Below are positions 41,701 to 47,909 of a DNA stretch of 47,909 nt, piece after piece (positions within the stretch are counted from its first letter, which is position 1; each line of letters starts with the position of its first letter). The DNA comes from VRUE01 sp045805805 (lineage in GTDB: Bacteria > Actinomycetota > Thermoleophilia > Solirubrobacterales > 70-9). The stretch lies in NCBI GenBank assembly GCA_045805805.1, contig JBJMKO010000065.1:1-47909 (forward strand), read 5' to 3'. The notes under the pieces were generated by a model that did not search any database, was not told where the DNA came from, and worked only from the letters and a program-made list of their open reading frames with translations. A program made the translations under genes and the position numbers.

Positions 41701-43465
41701 CGAGACGCAGCTCCAGCACCGCACTGAGATGGGCCGCGCCGGCGACCGCGACGCCCTGCAGCAGGTGTTGCGCAACGTCGGCGATCTGAGCGCGGAGGAG
41801 TGCGCCGAGCGGGTCACCGAGGGCTACTCGGCCGCCTCGATGCTAGAGAAGCTGGTCGCCGAGCGCCGCGTCGCGCTCGTCCGCATCGCCGGTGAGGAGC
41901 GCTATATCGCGGGCGAGCAGGCAGGGATCTACCGCGATGCGCTCGGCGTGCCGCCGCCGGCGGGCCTGCCGGAGAGCTTCCTCGCCGAGGAGCCCGACCC
42001 GCTGCTCGCCGTGGTGCGCCGCTACGCCCGCACCCACGGGCCCTTCCCGACCGCTCAGCTAAGCGCCCGCTACGGGGTCGATCCGACCCCGGCTCTGCGT
42101 GAGCTGGAGCGCATGGGCGTTCTCGTCCGTGGCGAGCTGCTGCCGGGGGGCAGCGAGCGCGAGTGGTGCGACTCGGAAGTGCTGCGCAGGGTGCGCCGCG
42201 CCAGCCTCGCCCACCTGCGTCGCGAGATCGAGCCGGCGGGACGCGACCGTTTCGCCGCATTCCAGGCCAGCTGGCAGAACGTCGATGCTCACCGCGCCGC
42301 GGGGGCGGGGCCCGACCGCCTGCGCGAGGCGCTGGTCCCCCTGCAGGGAGTGGCGCTGACCCCGAAAGTCTGGGAGTCCGACGTGCTGCCGCGGCGTCTC
42401 GGTGCCTACTCGCCGGCCTGGCTCGACGAACTCTGCACCAGCGGCGAGTTGGTCTGGATCGGCGCCGGCGCCCGTGGGCGCAGCGATGGCCGCGTCGCCC
42501 TCTACTTCCGCGACGACGTCCGCCTCGCCGGGCCGCCGCCGGCAAACGCCAAGCTGGAGCGGGCCGAGGGAGAGGTGCACGACGCGATCCGCGAGCGGCT
42601 CGCCGCCGGGCCTGACTTCTGGCTCGATCTGCTCGCCGACCTCGACCATCCGGTCGAGGAGCTGCACGCGGCGCTCTGGGACCTCGCCTGGTCAGGGGAA
42701 GTGACAAACGACGCCTTCTCGCCTCTTCGTGCGCCGCGCCTGCGCGCCACGCCGGCGCCGGAGCAGCGCGGCCGCCGCTTCGCCCGCAGTCGGGCGCGTG
42801 GGGCTGCCGTGCAGGGACGCTGGTCGCTGACGGCGCCGCTCTTCGAGAACGCCCCGGCCCACGGGCCCCGCCTGCGCGCCCAGGCCGAGCTGATGCTGGA
42901 GCGCTACGGCATCGTCACCCGCGAGACCGTCCTTGCCGAGGGGATCCCAGGCGGCTTCGCCGGCCTCTACGCCGAGCTCGGCAACCTCGAGCTGCTCGGC
43001 ACCGCCCGCCGCGGCTACTTCGTCGAGGGGCTCGGCGGCGCCCAGTTCGCGCTGCCGGGAGCGGTCGAGCGCCTGCGCTCGCTGCCCGCGGAGAACGGCT
43101 CATTCCTGCTCCTTGCGGCCACCGATCCAGCCAACCCCTACGGTGCCTCCCTGCCCTGGCCGAAAGCGCCCAGCGGCCGCCGCCCGGCCCGTGCCCCCGG
43201 CGCCCACGTCCTGATGCGCGACGGCGCCCCGGTTCTCTACGTCGAGCGTGGCGGGCGGGGGGTCGTCCGCCTGGTCGAGCTCGACGCCGGGGAGCTGGCC
43301 GCGGCCGTGCGGGCGCTGGCCGACTCCGTCGCCGCCGGCCGCCTCCCCAAGCTCGCGGTGGAGAAGCTCGACGGCGACCCTGTGATCGGCTCCGGCCACG
43401 AGGACACCCTGCTCGACGCGGGCTTCAGCCGCGGCCCCCGCAAGCTCACTTTCGCCGCTCGCTGA
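38732..43465 (+). CDS. lhr: Large ATP-dependent helicase of the Lhr family
   Basis: Superfamily 2 DNA/RNA helicase of 1577 residues, the long actinobacterial Lhr form. Motifs: I APTGSGKT (about residue 52), II DEIH (about 178), III LSAT (251), GIDMG (466) and VI QRVGRAGH (487). Beyond the helicase core lie the winged-helix and DEAD/H-associated domains and the Lhr C-terminal region with repeated winged helices. Three loops of the helicase core are expanded by palindromic DNA: residues about 76-96, 211-241 and 390-420; the last two are translations of the same 92-base repeat in opposite orientations. All insertions keep the frame, so the protein should be functional. The TTG start is chosen because it directly precedes the domain. 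Confidence 0.9.
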   Translation: MATKPKASAGLDPLAPFSAPVRRWFEASFEGPTPAQVGGWKAIASGANTLICAPTGSGKTLAAFLWAIDRLSRMKNPAEGPKVRHIGVSEARRRGVRLVYVSPLKALSYDIERNLRAPLRGIGADISVGIRTGDTSQAERRAMRKTPPDILITTPESLYLMLSSGVREILTTTEAVIVDEIHAVAQSKRGSHLALTLERLEYLVKDHADWPAGPVAAGDPPPPPVAKASSGAVPPTAPPAGDAVGLQRIGLSATQRPLERIARFLVGPKRECEIVDAGVAKELDLEIVVPVEDMADPGAAAYPSADGHPPDGEPLVHVRSIWPAIYPELLKLVREHTSTIIFVNNRRAAERLAKRLNELHADQPEQELPATEHAGSFNPAGVASAKDDVPGGGVAGGTTPEDALATGGGGGSPAATGPAGPAAIEEIARAHHGSLSHEERTVVEELLKSGQLPCLVATSSLELGIDMGALDLVIQVESPKSVSRGLQRVGRAGHSLGEVSRGRIFPKFRADLLECAVVAKRMREGAIEETVIPQNPLDVLAQQLVAMAALDEWEIDEVERLVTASEPFHELSREQLENVLDMLDGRYPSDRFAELRPRIVWDRTAGTMHGRKGARQLVVTNAGTIPDRGLYGVHLPDGRRVGELDEEMVYEARPGQTFLLGATTWRIEEITRDRVIVTPAPGAPGAVPFWKGDGIGRPAELGRAIGAFAREAVSREPKELAAEYDLDRRAAENLVAYLREQQTATRVVPSDETIVVERFRDEIGDWRLCVLSPYGGRVHAAWGLALAAKVRAERDLEADAIWSDDGIVIHLPDADEPPPADLVLVDPDELEDLVVGELSGSALFGSHFRENAARSLLIPRAYPGKRTPLWQQRLKAQSLLEVARDFPRFPVVLETYREVLRDVLDLPSLADLLGKLQSRQLSLVEVETPTASPFASSLLFDYVATYMYEGDTPNAERRAAALALDRDLLRELLGQEELRELIDPEALEEVETQLQHRTEMGRAGDRDALQQVLRNVGDLSAEECAERVTEGYSAASMLEKLVAERRVALVRIAGEERYIAGEQAGIYRDALGVPPPAGLPESFLAEEPDPLLAVVRRYARTHGPFPTAQLSARYGVDPTPALRELERMGVLVRGELLPGGSEREWCDSEVLRRVRRASLAHLRREIEPAGRDRFAAFQASWQNVDAHRAAGAGPDRLREALVPLQGVALTPKVWESDVLPRRLGAYSPAWLDELCTSGELVWIGAGARGRSDGRVALYFRDDVRLAGPPPANAKLERAEGEVHDAIRERLAAGPDFWLDLLADLDHPVEELHAALWDLAWSGEVTNDAFSPLRAPRLRATPAPEQRGRRFARSRARGAAVQGRWSLTAPLFENAPAHGPRLRAQAELMLERYGIVTRETVLAEGIPGGFAGLYAELGNLELLGTARRGYFVEGLGGAQFALPGAVERLRSLPAENGSFLLLAATDPANPYGASLPWPKAPSGRRPARAPGAHVLMRDGAPVLYVERGGRGVVRLVELDAGELAAAVRALADSVAAGRLPKLAVEKLDGDPVIGSGHEDTLLDAGFSRGPRKLTFAAR
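38957..39020. repeat. 64-base palindrome inside lhr
   Basis: Imperfect palindrome: CCGCCGAGGGGC (38961-38972) pairs with GCCCGTCGGCGG (39002-39013) at 11 of 12 positions, and the inner TACGCC (38979-38984) and GGCGTA (38990-38995) enclose the loop ATATA. The encoded residues KNPAEGPKVRHIGVSEARRRG fall in the loop between helicase motif I and the YVSPLKAL motif, which is variable in Lhr proteins. Its sequence is unrelated to the 92-base repeats further on in the gene. Confidence 0.6.
39362..39453 (-). repeat. 92-base palindromic repeat in lhr, copy 1
   Basis: Bounded by CCCGCGGGT and ACCCGCGGG. Internally it is an imperfect palindrome (GTCGCTGCAGGGGACCCACC against the complement of the right side, GTGGCGCTGTAGGGGGGACC) around a 24-base centre holding GGTCGCTAAAGCGTCC. 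Its reverse complement matches 39899-39990 at about 82 of 92 positions by eye. It is translated as a Pro/Ala-rich loop (residues 211-241) between helicase motifs II and III. It is marked minus because the second copy is taken as the reference orientation. Confidence 0.85.
39899..39990 (+). repeat. 92-base palindromic repeat in lhr, copy 2
   Basis: Same element as 39362-39453 in the opposite orientation, about 89 percent identical, with identical length and the centre GAGGACGCTTTAGCGACCGG fully conserved. It is translated as a Gly/Thr/Ala-rich loop (residues 390-420) just before AIEEIARAHHGSLSHEER, where other Lhr proteins have a short linker. Both copies enter the reading frame in the same codon phase and have no stop codon on either strand in that phase. 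Confidence 0.85.
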
Positions 43466-43497
43466 GCCGTCACCGGAGCGTTCGCGATAATCCCCCT

Positions 43498-44199
43498 ATG
43501 GCGGACGCTGCGGAGAGCTTGAGCCCGGTCGCACTGCTGCGCAGCGTGCCGCTCTTCTCCGACCTCGAGGAGGGTGAGCTGGAGCGCTTCTCGCAGGTCG
43601 CCGTCGCTCGCTCTTTCCCGGCCGGGACGCGGGTCTTCCACGAGGGAAACCACTCCGACGCCTGCTACCTCGTCCGCGAGGGCAGCTTCCGGGTCACCCG
43701 CGAGCACTCGGACGGGCGCGCGATCACGCTGGCGACCCTCGGCCCCGGGGACATCTTCGGCGAGCTGGCGATGCTCGACGGCGAGGTGCGGTCGGCCAGC
43801 GTCGAAGCCCTTACCGACGGCGAGCTGCTCGCCCTTCCCGCCGGCGAGGTGCGGGCGCTGCTCGCCCGCCACCCCGAGATAACCGTGAAGCTGATCGCCG
43901 CCCTGGTGCGGCGACTGCGCACCGCGAACGAGCGGATCTCGCGCCAGTCCTTCCAGACCGTGCCCAGCCGCGTCGCCGGCGTCCTCTCCCAGCTCGTCGC
44001 CGAGGAGTCGCCGCGCAGCGGCGAGGGCGGCGAGGTGACGATCCGGATGAACCAGACCGACCTGGCCCAGCTCGCGGGCACCTCGCGCGAGAGCGTCAGC
44101 CGCTTCCTCGCCGACCTCGAGCGGTCCGGCATCGTGCAGCCCGGCCGCGGCCGCGTCACGGTGCTCGCCCCGGAGAAGCTCCGCAACTACATCTACTGA
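43498..44199 (+). CDS. Crp/Fnr-family transcriptional regulator
   Basis: DNA-binding regulator of 233 residues. The N-terminal cyclic-nucleotide-binding beta barrel spans about residues 15-130 (FPAGTRVFHEGNHSDACYLVREG, GPGDIFGELAMLDGEVRSASVEA); the phosphate-binding cassette has GELAMLDGEVRSA, near the cAMP-binding consensus. A long dimerisation helix follows, then a winged HTH with NQTDLAQLAGTSRESVSRFLADLE and GRGRVTVLAPEKL. No Fnr-type cysteine cluster is present. Effector and targets are unknown; it is 32 bases after lhr and convergent with the RTX gene. Confidence 0.88.
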   Translation: MADAAESLSPVALLRSVPLFSDLEEGELERFSQVAVARSFPAGTRVFHEGNHSDACYLVREGSFRVTREHSDGRAITLATLGPGDIFGELAMLDGEVRSASVEALTDGELLALPAGEVRALLARHPEITVKLIAALVRRLRTANERISRQSFQTVPSRVAGVLSQLVAEESPRSGEGGEVTIRMNQTDLAQLAGTSRESVSRFLADLERSGIVQPGRGRVTVLAPEKLRNYIY

Positions 44200-44209
44200 G
44201 GCGTGGGGT

Positions 44210-46102
44210 TCAGCAGCTGACCGGCTTGGGATCTGAGCGATCCTTGCTGACGCTGTCGCCGCCGCCGCCGCACTGGATCGACTTGTCGCGCCTGCCGTCG
44301 ATCGCTTCGATCGTGTCCGCGCCGCCCTTGCCGATGAAGGTGTCGGCGCCGAGGTGGCCCATCAGGCTGTTGGAGCGGTTGTCGCCGATCAGGACATCGG
44401 GGCCGTCGGAGCCCTCGAGGCTGTCGTTGTCGCCGAGGACCGTGTCCGGGTTCCCGCAGCCCGTTGGCCCGCCCGTGCCGCCGAGCTGGACGGTCAGGTT
44501 GGCGTTCGAGCGCCCGTAGGAGACGGTGTCCTCGCCGGGGCCGCCGCTGTAGGTGTGGCCCTGGCAGACCGCGACCGAGGAGACGAGCAGGTCGTTGCCG
44601 GAGCCGCCGGATAGCTGGTCGGAGCCGGGGTCGGCGTAGAGCACGTCGCTGCCGACGTTGCCGATCAGGGTGTCGTGGCCGTTGTCGGGGTCGTTGTAGT
44701 TCTCGCCCGCTTCGAGCACGTCGTCGCCGACGCCGCCGCTGAGCGTGTCGGAGCCGGCGTTGCCGTTGGCGCGGACTTTGACCCCGGCGGGAACGCTTTC
44801 GGCGACGTCGACCGAGTCGTCGCCCCCGCCGCCGGTGATCACGGCCAGCCCCACCGCGACGCTTGCCGGGCAGGCGACGGACATGTTCGATTCGTCCACC
44901 TGACAGCCTTCGCCGGCAGCTACCGGCCCGCCGGTGGAGACGAACCAGCCGCCGTCGAAGAAGTGGACGCCGATGTGGTTGGGGCCTTCGTCGCCCTGCA
45001 CCACGAGGCTGCTGCCGTCGAGTCCCTGGTTGAGGATCACGAAGGTGCTGCCGCCGGGCGGGCTCTCTTCAGCTCCGCAGGAGTGCTCGGTCGCGAAGCC
45101 GTCGCATTCGTCGCTGCCGGCGCCGCCGAAAGCTTCGTCCTGGCCGCCCGTCCCATCGAGGTCGTCGTCGCCGACCCCGCCGTCGAGGCGGTTGACCGTT
45201 CCGTCGCCGACGATCTTGTCGCCCTGGGGCGAGCCGACCACGTCCTCGAAGCCGCCGACGACGTCATGGCCGTCGCCTTTGGACCGGCCGGATTCGAGGT
45301 CGATTTCGATGCCGCTGCGGGTCGCGCTCGCGTAGGAGACGATGTCGCGGCCCCCGGGGCCGCCGTCGAGCTTGTCTTCGCCGCTGTCGCCGCGGACCAC
45401 GTCGTCGTCGCCCGCGCCACCGTCGGCCGTGTCGCTGCCGGCGCCGCCGAAGACGAAGTCGCGGCCGCCGCCTCCTTCGAGGTCGGGGTCGTCTCCGGGG
45501 CCGCCTTCGATCTGGTCTTCGCCTTCGCCACCGTCGACGCTGTCGTTGCCCTTGTCGCCGAAGAGCCTGTCGTTGCCCCCGCCGCCCTGCTCGTTGTCGC
45601 TGCCCTTGTCGCCGTTGAGGTAGTCGTTGCCGGCGGCTCCGACCATGTTGTCGGGACCCTTCTCGCCGCGCAGGACGTCGTCGCCCGCACCGCCGAGGAG
45701 GCCGTCCTTGCCCTTGCCGCCGCTGAGCTCGTCGTTGCCGCCGCCGCCATCGAGGCGATCGGAGCCGGTTTCGCCGGAGAGGCGGTCGTCGCCACCTTCG
45801 CCGAAGAGCTTGTCGAAGCCGCGGCTGCCGTGGATTGCGTCGTCGCCCGGTCCGCCGCAGATGACGTCGTTGCCATTGGAGCCGCCGGAGATCTTGTCGT
45901 TTCCCCCGCCGCCGTAGATCACGTCGCTCGCCTTCTTGCCGACGATCGTGTCGTCACCTGGCGTGCCGACGATCGTCGCGTGCTTGCCGCCGCAGCTTGC
46001 GGCGATCGCGCTGCCGGCAAACACGAGGAGAAGGGCCGCGCAGGCCAGTGCCGCACCGAACGGCACGCGGAAGCGGGTAGCCGCGAATCGCGTCACACCC
46101 AC
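44210..46102 (-). CDS. Secreted RTX-repeat calcium-binding protein
   Basis: Exported acidic protein of 630 residues. Residues 1-35 are a signal peptide (FGAALACAALLLVFAGSAIAA). About residues 45-345 and 425-600 contain tandem nonapeptides of the form GGxGxDxLx (for example GGGGNDKISGG, GEGGDDRLSGE, GGAGDDVLRGE), which bind calcium in a parallel beta roll. A spacer of about 80 residues (STFVILNQGLDGSSLVVQGD) separates the two blocks. Such Sec-exported RTX proteins occur in actinobacteria and differ from type I secreted toxins; no type I secretion genes are nearby. Enzymatic domain: none seen. Start GTG 46102 has an alternative GTG two codons on. Confidence 0.83.
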   Translation of the reverse strand: MGVTRFAATRFRVPFGAALACAALLLVFAGSAIAASCGGKHATIVGTPGDDTIVGKKASDVIYGGGGNDKISGGSNGNDVICGGPGDDAIHGSRGFDKLFGEGGDDRLSGETGSDRLDGGGGNDELSGGKGKDGLLGGAGDDVLRGEKGPDNMVGAAGNDYLNGDKGSDNEQGGGGNDRLFGDKGNDSVDGGEGEDQIEGGPGDDPDLEGGGGRDFVFGGAGSDTADGGAGDDDVVRGDSGEDKLDGGPGGRDIVSYASATRSGIEIDLESGRSKGDGHDVVGGFEDVVGSPQGDKIVGDGTVNRLDGGVGDDDLDGTGGQDEAFGGAGSDECDGFATEHSCGAEESPPGGSTFVILNQGLDGSSLVVQGDEGPNHIGVHFFDGGWFVSTGGPVAAGEGCQVDESNMSVACPASVAVGLAVITGGGGDDSVDVAESVPAGVKVRANGNAGSDTLSGGVGDDVLEAGENYNDPDNGHDTLIGNVGSDVLYADPGSDQLSGGSGNDLLVSSVAVCQGHTYSGGPGEDTVSYGRSNANLTVQLGGTGGPTGCGNPDTVLGDNDSLEGSDGPDVLIGDNRSNSLMGHLGADTFIGKGGADTIEAIDGRRDKSIQCGGGGDSVSKDRSDPKPVSC

Positions 46103-46191
46103 CCATCGGCGATTCCCTGCGATTTCTATAGCCCTGGTCGAATGGCTGTCCAGGCATGCTGTGCTCGGCCTGGTCAGATACGCTCGCCCCC

Positions 46192-46596
46192 ATGAGGGGT
46201 GGGATCTACGTGCTCAACTTCTACTCGCCGATCTTTGTCGACCAGCTGAAGCGCGGTCGCAAGACGGCGACGATCCGGCTCGGCGATAAGAGCAACAAGT
46301 ACGAGCGCGGCCAAGTCGTCTGGATTACGGTCGGATTCCGTCACAGCCCGCGGGAGAAGATCTTCACGGCGGTGATCGACGATGTCGAGGTGAAGCGGAT
46401 CTCCGAACTCTCGCCGCGGGACATCGAGCACGACAACCCCGAGTTCCGCCGACTCGAGGACGAGATCAAGTTCCTCGAACAGATCTACGGCCGGCCGGTC
46501 GCCCCCGACGAATCGGTCACGGTGATCCGCTTCTCGCAGATCGTCGAGCCGCCCGGGGCGCACTACGGCAACGGAGAGACCCCGCGGCACAACTGA
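46192..46596 (+). CDS. ASCH-domain protein
   Basis: Small cytoplasmic protein of 134 residues with an ASCH-type beta barrel, a fold related to PUA RNA-binding domains. Typical features are the start YVLNFYSPIFVDQLKRGRKTATIRLGDK, then KYERGQVVWITVG and KIFTAVIDDVEVKRISELS, with the K-T-A-T-I-R-L pattern near the predicted ligand groove. Members may bind RNA or hydrolyse modified nucleosides; the role here is unknown. ATG 46192 is preferred over 46156 because the domain begins there. Confidence 0.75.
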   Translation: MRGGIYVLNFYSPIFVDQLKRGRKTATIRLGDKSNKYERGQVVWITVGFRHSPREKIFTAVIDDVEVKRISELSPRDIEHDNPEFRRLEDEIKFLEQIYGRPVAPDESVTVIRFSQIVEPPGAHYGNGETPRHN

Positions 46597-46621
46597 GGCG
46601 CCTCTTTCCGCCCCCGATCCT

Positions 46622-47095
46622 TTGGCCGATTACTCCTTCCTGACGACCTGGTTGCTGGAGTCGCCCCGCGAGCCGGTCTGGGAGGCGATCTACGATCAGG
46701 CGCGCTGGCCGCAGTGGTGGCGCGGCGTCGAGGAGGCGACGGAAGTGCGGGCAGGGGAGCAGAGCGGCGTCGGCACGGTCGCGCGCATGGCCTGGAAGAG
46801 CCTCCTCCCCTACCGGGTCGAGTTCGAGGTGACGACGACGCGGGTCGAGCGCCCGTACCTCCTGGAGGCCGATGCGGTTGGCGAGCTCAGCGGCATAGGC
46901 CGCTGGCGCCTCTACGAGCAAGACGGGATCACTGCTGTGCTCTACGAGTGGAACGTGGCGACCAGCAAGGCCTGGATGAACCTGCTGGCCCCCATAGCCC
47001 GCCCGGTCTTCGAGTGGAATCACGACTGGGTCATGGCAAGAGGCGGCGAGGGCATAGCAAGCCTCCTCGACTGCAACCTCCTAGCCAACGGCTGA
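46622..47095 (+). CDS. SRPBCC (START/Bet v1-like) family protein
   Basis: Cytoplasmic helix-grip protein of 157 residues. DYSFLTTWLLESPREPVWEAIYDQARWPQWWRGVEEA is the usual N-terminal strand and helix of polyketide-cyclase-like SRPBCC proteins, followed by alternating strands and a long C-terminal helix (RPVFEWNHDWVMARGGEGIASLL). Such proteins bind hydrophobic ligands; the ligand here cannot be predicted. The TTG start has no strong ribosome binding site; it is the only start before the first strand. Confidence 0.78.
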   Translation: MADYSFLTTWLLESPREPVWEAIYDQARWPQWWRGVEEATEVRAGEQSGVGTVARMAWKSLLPYRVEFEVTTTRVERPYLLEADAVGELSGIGRWRLYEQDGITAVLYEWNVATSKAWMNLLAPIARPVFEWNHDWVMARGGEGIASLLDCNLLANG

Positions 47096-47110
47096 CAGCC
47101 GAACCCACCG

Positions 47111-47157
47111 CCGATGGGCCTAAAACCCCACTCGGGCTCCGGTTTTAGGCCCGTCGG
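47111..47157. terminator. Terminator-like hairpin upstream of groES
   Basis: Seventeen-base arms 47111-47127 and 47141-47157 pair with one G-T-type mismatch around a 13-base loop; the core is GGGCCTAAAACC. It starts 15 bases after the SRPBCC stop. No T-run follows directly (a TCTTTTT lies 24 bases on), so it may insulate transcripts or be another palindromic element. Confidence 0.6.
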
Positions 47158-47192
47158 CCGCGGAATTGGCCGAATCGCTATCTTTTTCGGCG

Positions 47193-47219
47193 CTGGCACT
47201 CTCACTTGTAGAGTGCCAA
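47193..47219 (+). promoter_or_regulatory. CIRCE operator (HrcA binding site)
   Basis: Inverted repeat CTGGCACTC - 9 bases - GAGTGCCAA, matching the CIRCE consensus TTAGCACTC-N9-GAGTGCTAA with the GCACTC/GAGTGC cores intact. It lies 49 bases before the groES start, where HrcA represses groESL at normal temperature. HrcA itself is not encoded in the window. Confidence 0.93.
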
Positions 47220-47268
47220 TCCCAGTTCGAACTTCTGAACCCACCTGACCAATGATGGAGGTATACGG

Positions 47269-47556
47269 ATGAAGCTGAAGCCCCTCGGGGACCGGCTGAT
47301 CGTGAAGCCGATCGATGAGGAGGAGACGACCGCTAGCGGCATCGTCCTCCCCGATACGGCCAAGGAGAAGCCCCAGAAGGGCAAGGTCGTCGCCGTCGGC
47401 GACGGCGCGATCAACGAGGACGGCAGCCGCCGCGCGCTCGACGTGAGCGAGGGCGACGAAGTCCTCTACTCCAAGTACGGCGGCACCGAGGTCACCGTCG
47501 AGGACGAGGAACTGCTCGTCCTGCGCGAGTCGGATGTTCTCGCGAAGCTCGGCTGA
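47269..47556 (+). CDS. groES: Co-chaperonin GroES
   Basis: Cytoplasmic 95-residue lid of the GroEL chamber. KLKPLGDRLIVKPIDEEETTASGIVLPDTAKEKPQKGKVVAVGDG contains the mobile loop (EETTASGIVLP) that docks on GroEL, and the C-terminal strands GDEVLYSKYGGTEV and EELLVLRESDVLAKL complete the fold. TGGAGG at 47256-47261, 7 bases before ATG, is the ribosome binding site. First gene of groESL, controlled by the CIRCE element just upstream. Confidence 0.97.
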   Translation: MKLKPLGDRLIVKPIDEEETTASGIVLPDTAKEKPQKGKVVAVGDGAINEDGSRRALDVSEGDEVLYSKYGGTEVTVEDEELLVLRESDVLAKLG

Positions 47557-47603
47557 CCACCGCCAACCACGGACTTAGAAGAACCAAGGAGGACTGAAAA
47601 CAG

Positions 47604-47909
47604 ATGGCTCATAAGGAGCTGAAGTTCAGCGAGGAGGCAAGAGGGGCCCTGCAGGCCGGCGTCGACGCAGTCGCCGACGCGGTCAAGGTCACCCTCGGCC
47701 CGAAGGGTCGCTACGTCGTGCTCGACAAGAAGTTCGGCGCGCCGACGATCACCAACGACGGCGTCACCATCGCCCGCGAGGTCGAGGTCGAGGACGTCTT
47801 CGAGAACCAGGGCGCCCAGCTCGTCCGCGAGGTTGCCACGGCGACCAACGACGTTGCCGGTGACGGCACGACGACCGCGACGCTGCTGGCCCAGATCATC
47901 GTCCGCCAG
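47604..47909 (+). CDS. groEL: Chaperonin GroEL, N-terminal part (cut by window end)
   Basis: First 102 codons of the 60-kDa chaperonin; the rest lies outside the window. KVTLGPKGRYVVLDKKFGAP, TITNDGVTIAREVEVED and DVAGDGTTTATLLAQ are the conserved equatorial-domain ATP-binding segments, with D86-G-T-T-T-type residues. AAGGAGG at 47586-47592, 11 bases before the ATG, is the ribosome binding site. It follows groES by 47 bases in the same operon. Since actinobacteria often have two groEL genes, this groES-linked one is the groEL1 position. Confidence 0.96.
   Translation, partial: MAHKELKFSEEARGALQAGVDAVADAVKVTLGPKGRYVVLDKKFGAPTITNDGVTIAREVEVEDVFENQGAQLVREVATATNDVAGDGTTTATLLAQIIVRQ

Noticed and set aside
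44300..45950. Possible tandem DNA repeat or CRISPR-like array
   Set aside because: The periodicity comes from RTX nonapeptide codons; units vary in sequence, there is no constant repeat with unique spacers.
44675..46195. 506-codon plus-strand frame opposite the RTX gene
   Set aside because: Val/Ala-rich translation caused by the complement of the Gly-Asp repeats; the minus strand has the signal peptide and RTX motifs.

Overview
The window is very GC-rich, almost fully coding DNA from a chromosome with actinobacterial character: a fused PafB-PafC WYL regulator, a giant Lhr-type helicase, an F420/FMN split-barrel oxidoreductase, CIRCE-controlled groESL and many GTG/TTG starts. The gene mix fits a soil member of class Thermoleophilia (Solirubrobacterales-like), but this placement is inference; there is no rRNA or marker that settles it. 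No tRNA, rRNA, CRISPR array, transposase or phage gene was seen. No stretch over 300 bases lacks a gene; the longest gaps are about 150 bases (14615-14758 and 26015-26168).

Layout. 1-9000: pafBC-like regulator, metallo-beta-lactamase-fold hydrolase, penicillin-acylase-family hydrolase, a secreted DUF1906 protein, a DJ-1/PfpI protein, a Phd/VapC-type toxin-antitoxin pair and a split-barrel oxidoreductase. 9000-38700: a large surface-glycan locus. Its first part (9046-23969) holds a secreted clan-A glycosidase, a polytopic membrane protein, glycosyltransferases, a methyltransferase, a GDP-mannose 3,5-epimerase-like enzyme, an O-antigen-ligase-like protein, a flippase and a tightly overlapped rmlA-fkbM-rmlD-rmlB-rmlC operon for dTDP-L-rhamnose. 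A seam (24075-27616) holds a second toxin-antitoxin pair, a low-GC secreted YWTD-propeller gene and a frameshifted GT-C-like membrane gene. The second part (27607-38684) holds a glycosyltransferase, UDP-GlcNAc 2-epimerase, a rhamnosyltransferase-like GT2, the initiating polyprenyl-phosphate sugar transferase, a second ligase/polymerase-like protein with TPRs, a Ser/Gly-rich membrane protein, a second glycosidase paralogue, and a nucleotidyltransferase plus ABC exporter pair. 38700-47909: the lhr helicase, a Crp/Fnr regulator, a secreted RTX-repeat protein, an ASCH protein, an SRPBCC protein and groES-groEL (groEL runs off the end).

How it works together (inference): the sugar transferase loads the first sugar phosphate on undecaprenyl phosphate, the cytoplasmic GTs extend it with rhamnose, HexNAc and other sugars, the flippase exports the unit, and the ligase/polymerase proteins assemble it. 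FkbM and the class I methyltransferase may decorate it, and the two secreted glycosidase paralogues may trim it.

The most unusual feature is a set of palindromic elements. Two 116-120-base imperfect palindromes sit exactly at stop codons (2064-2183 and 5436-5551), and their arms have changed in step. Two 92-base near-identical copies lie in opposite orientation inside the lhr reading frame (39362-39453 and 39899-39990), translated in frame into low-complexity loops, with a third unrelated palindrome in the same gene (38957-39020). This resembles the coding-region palindromic elements known from Rickettsia.
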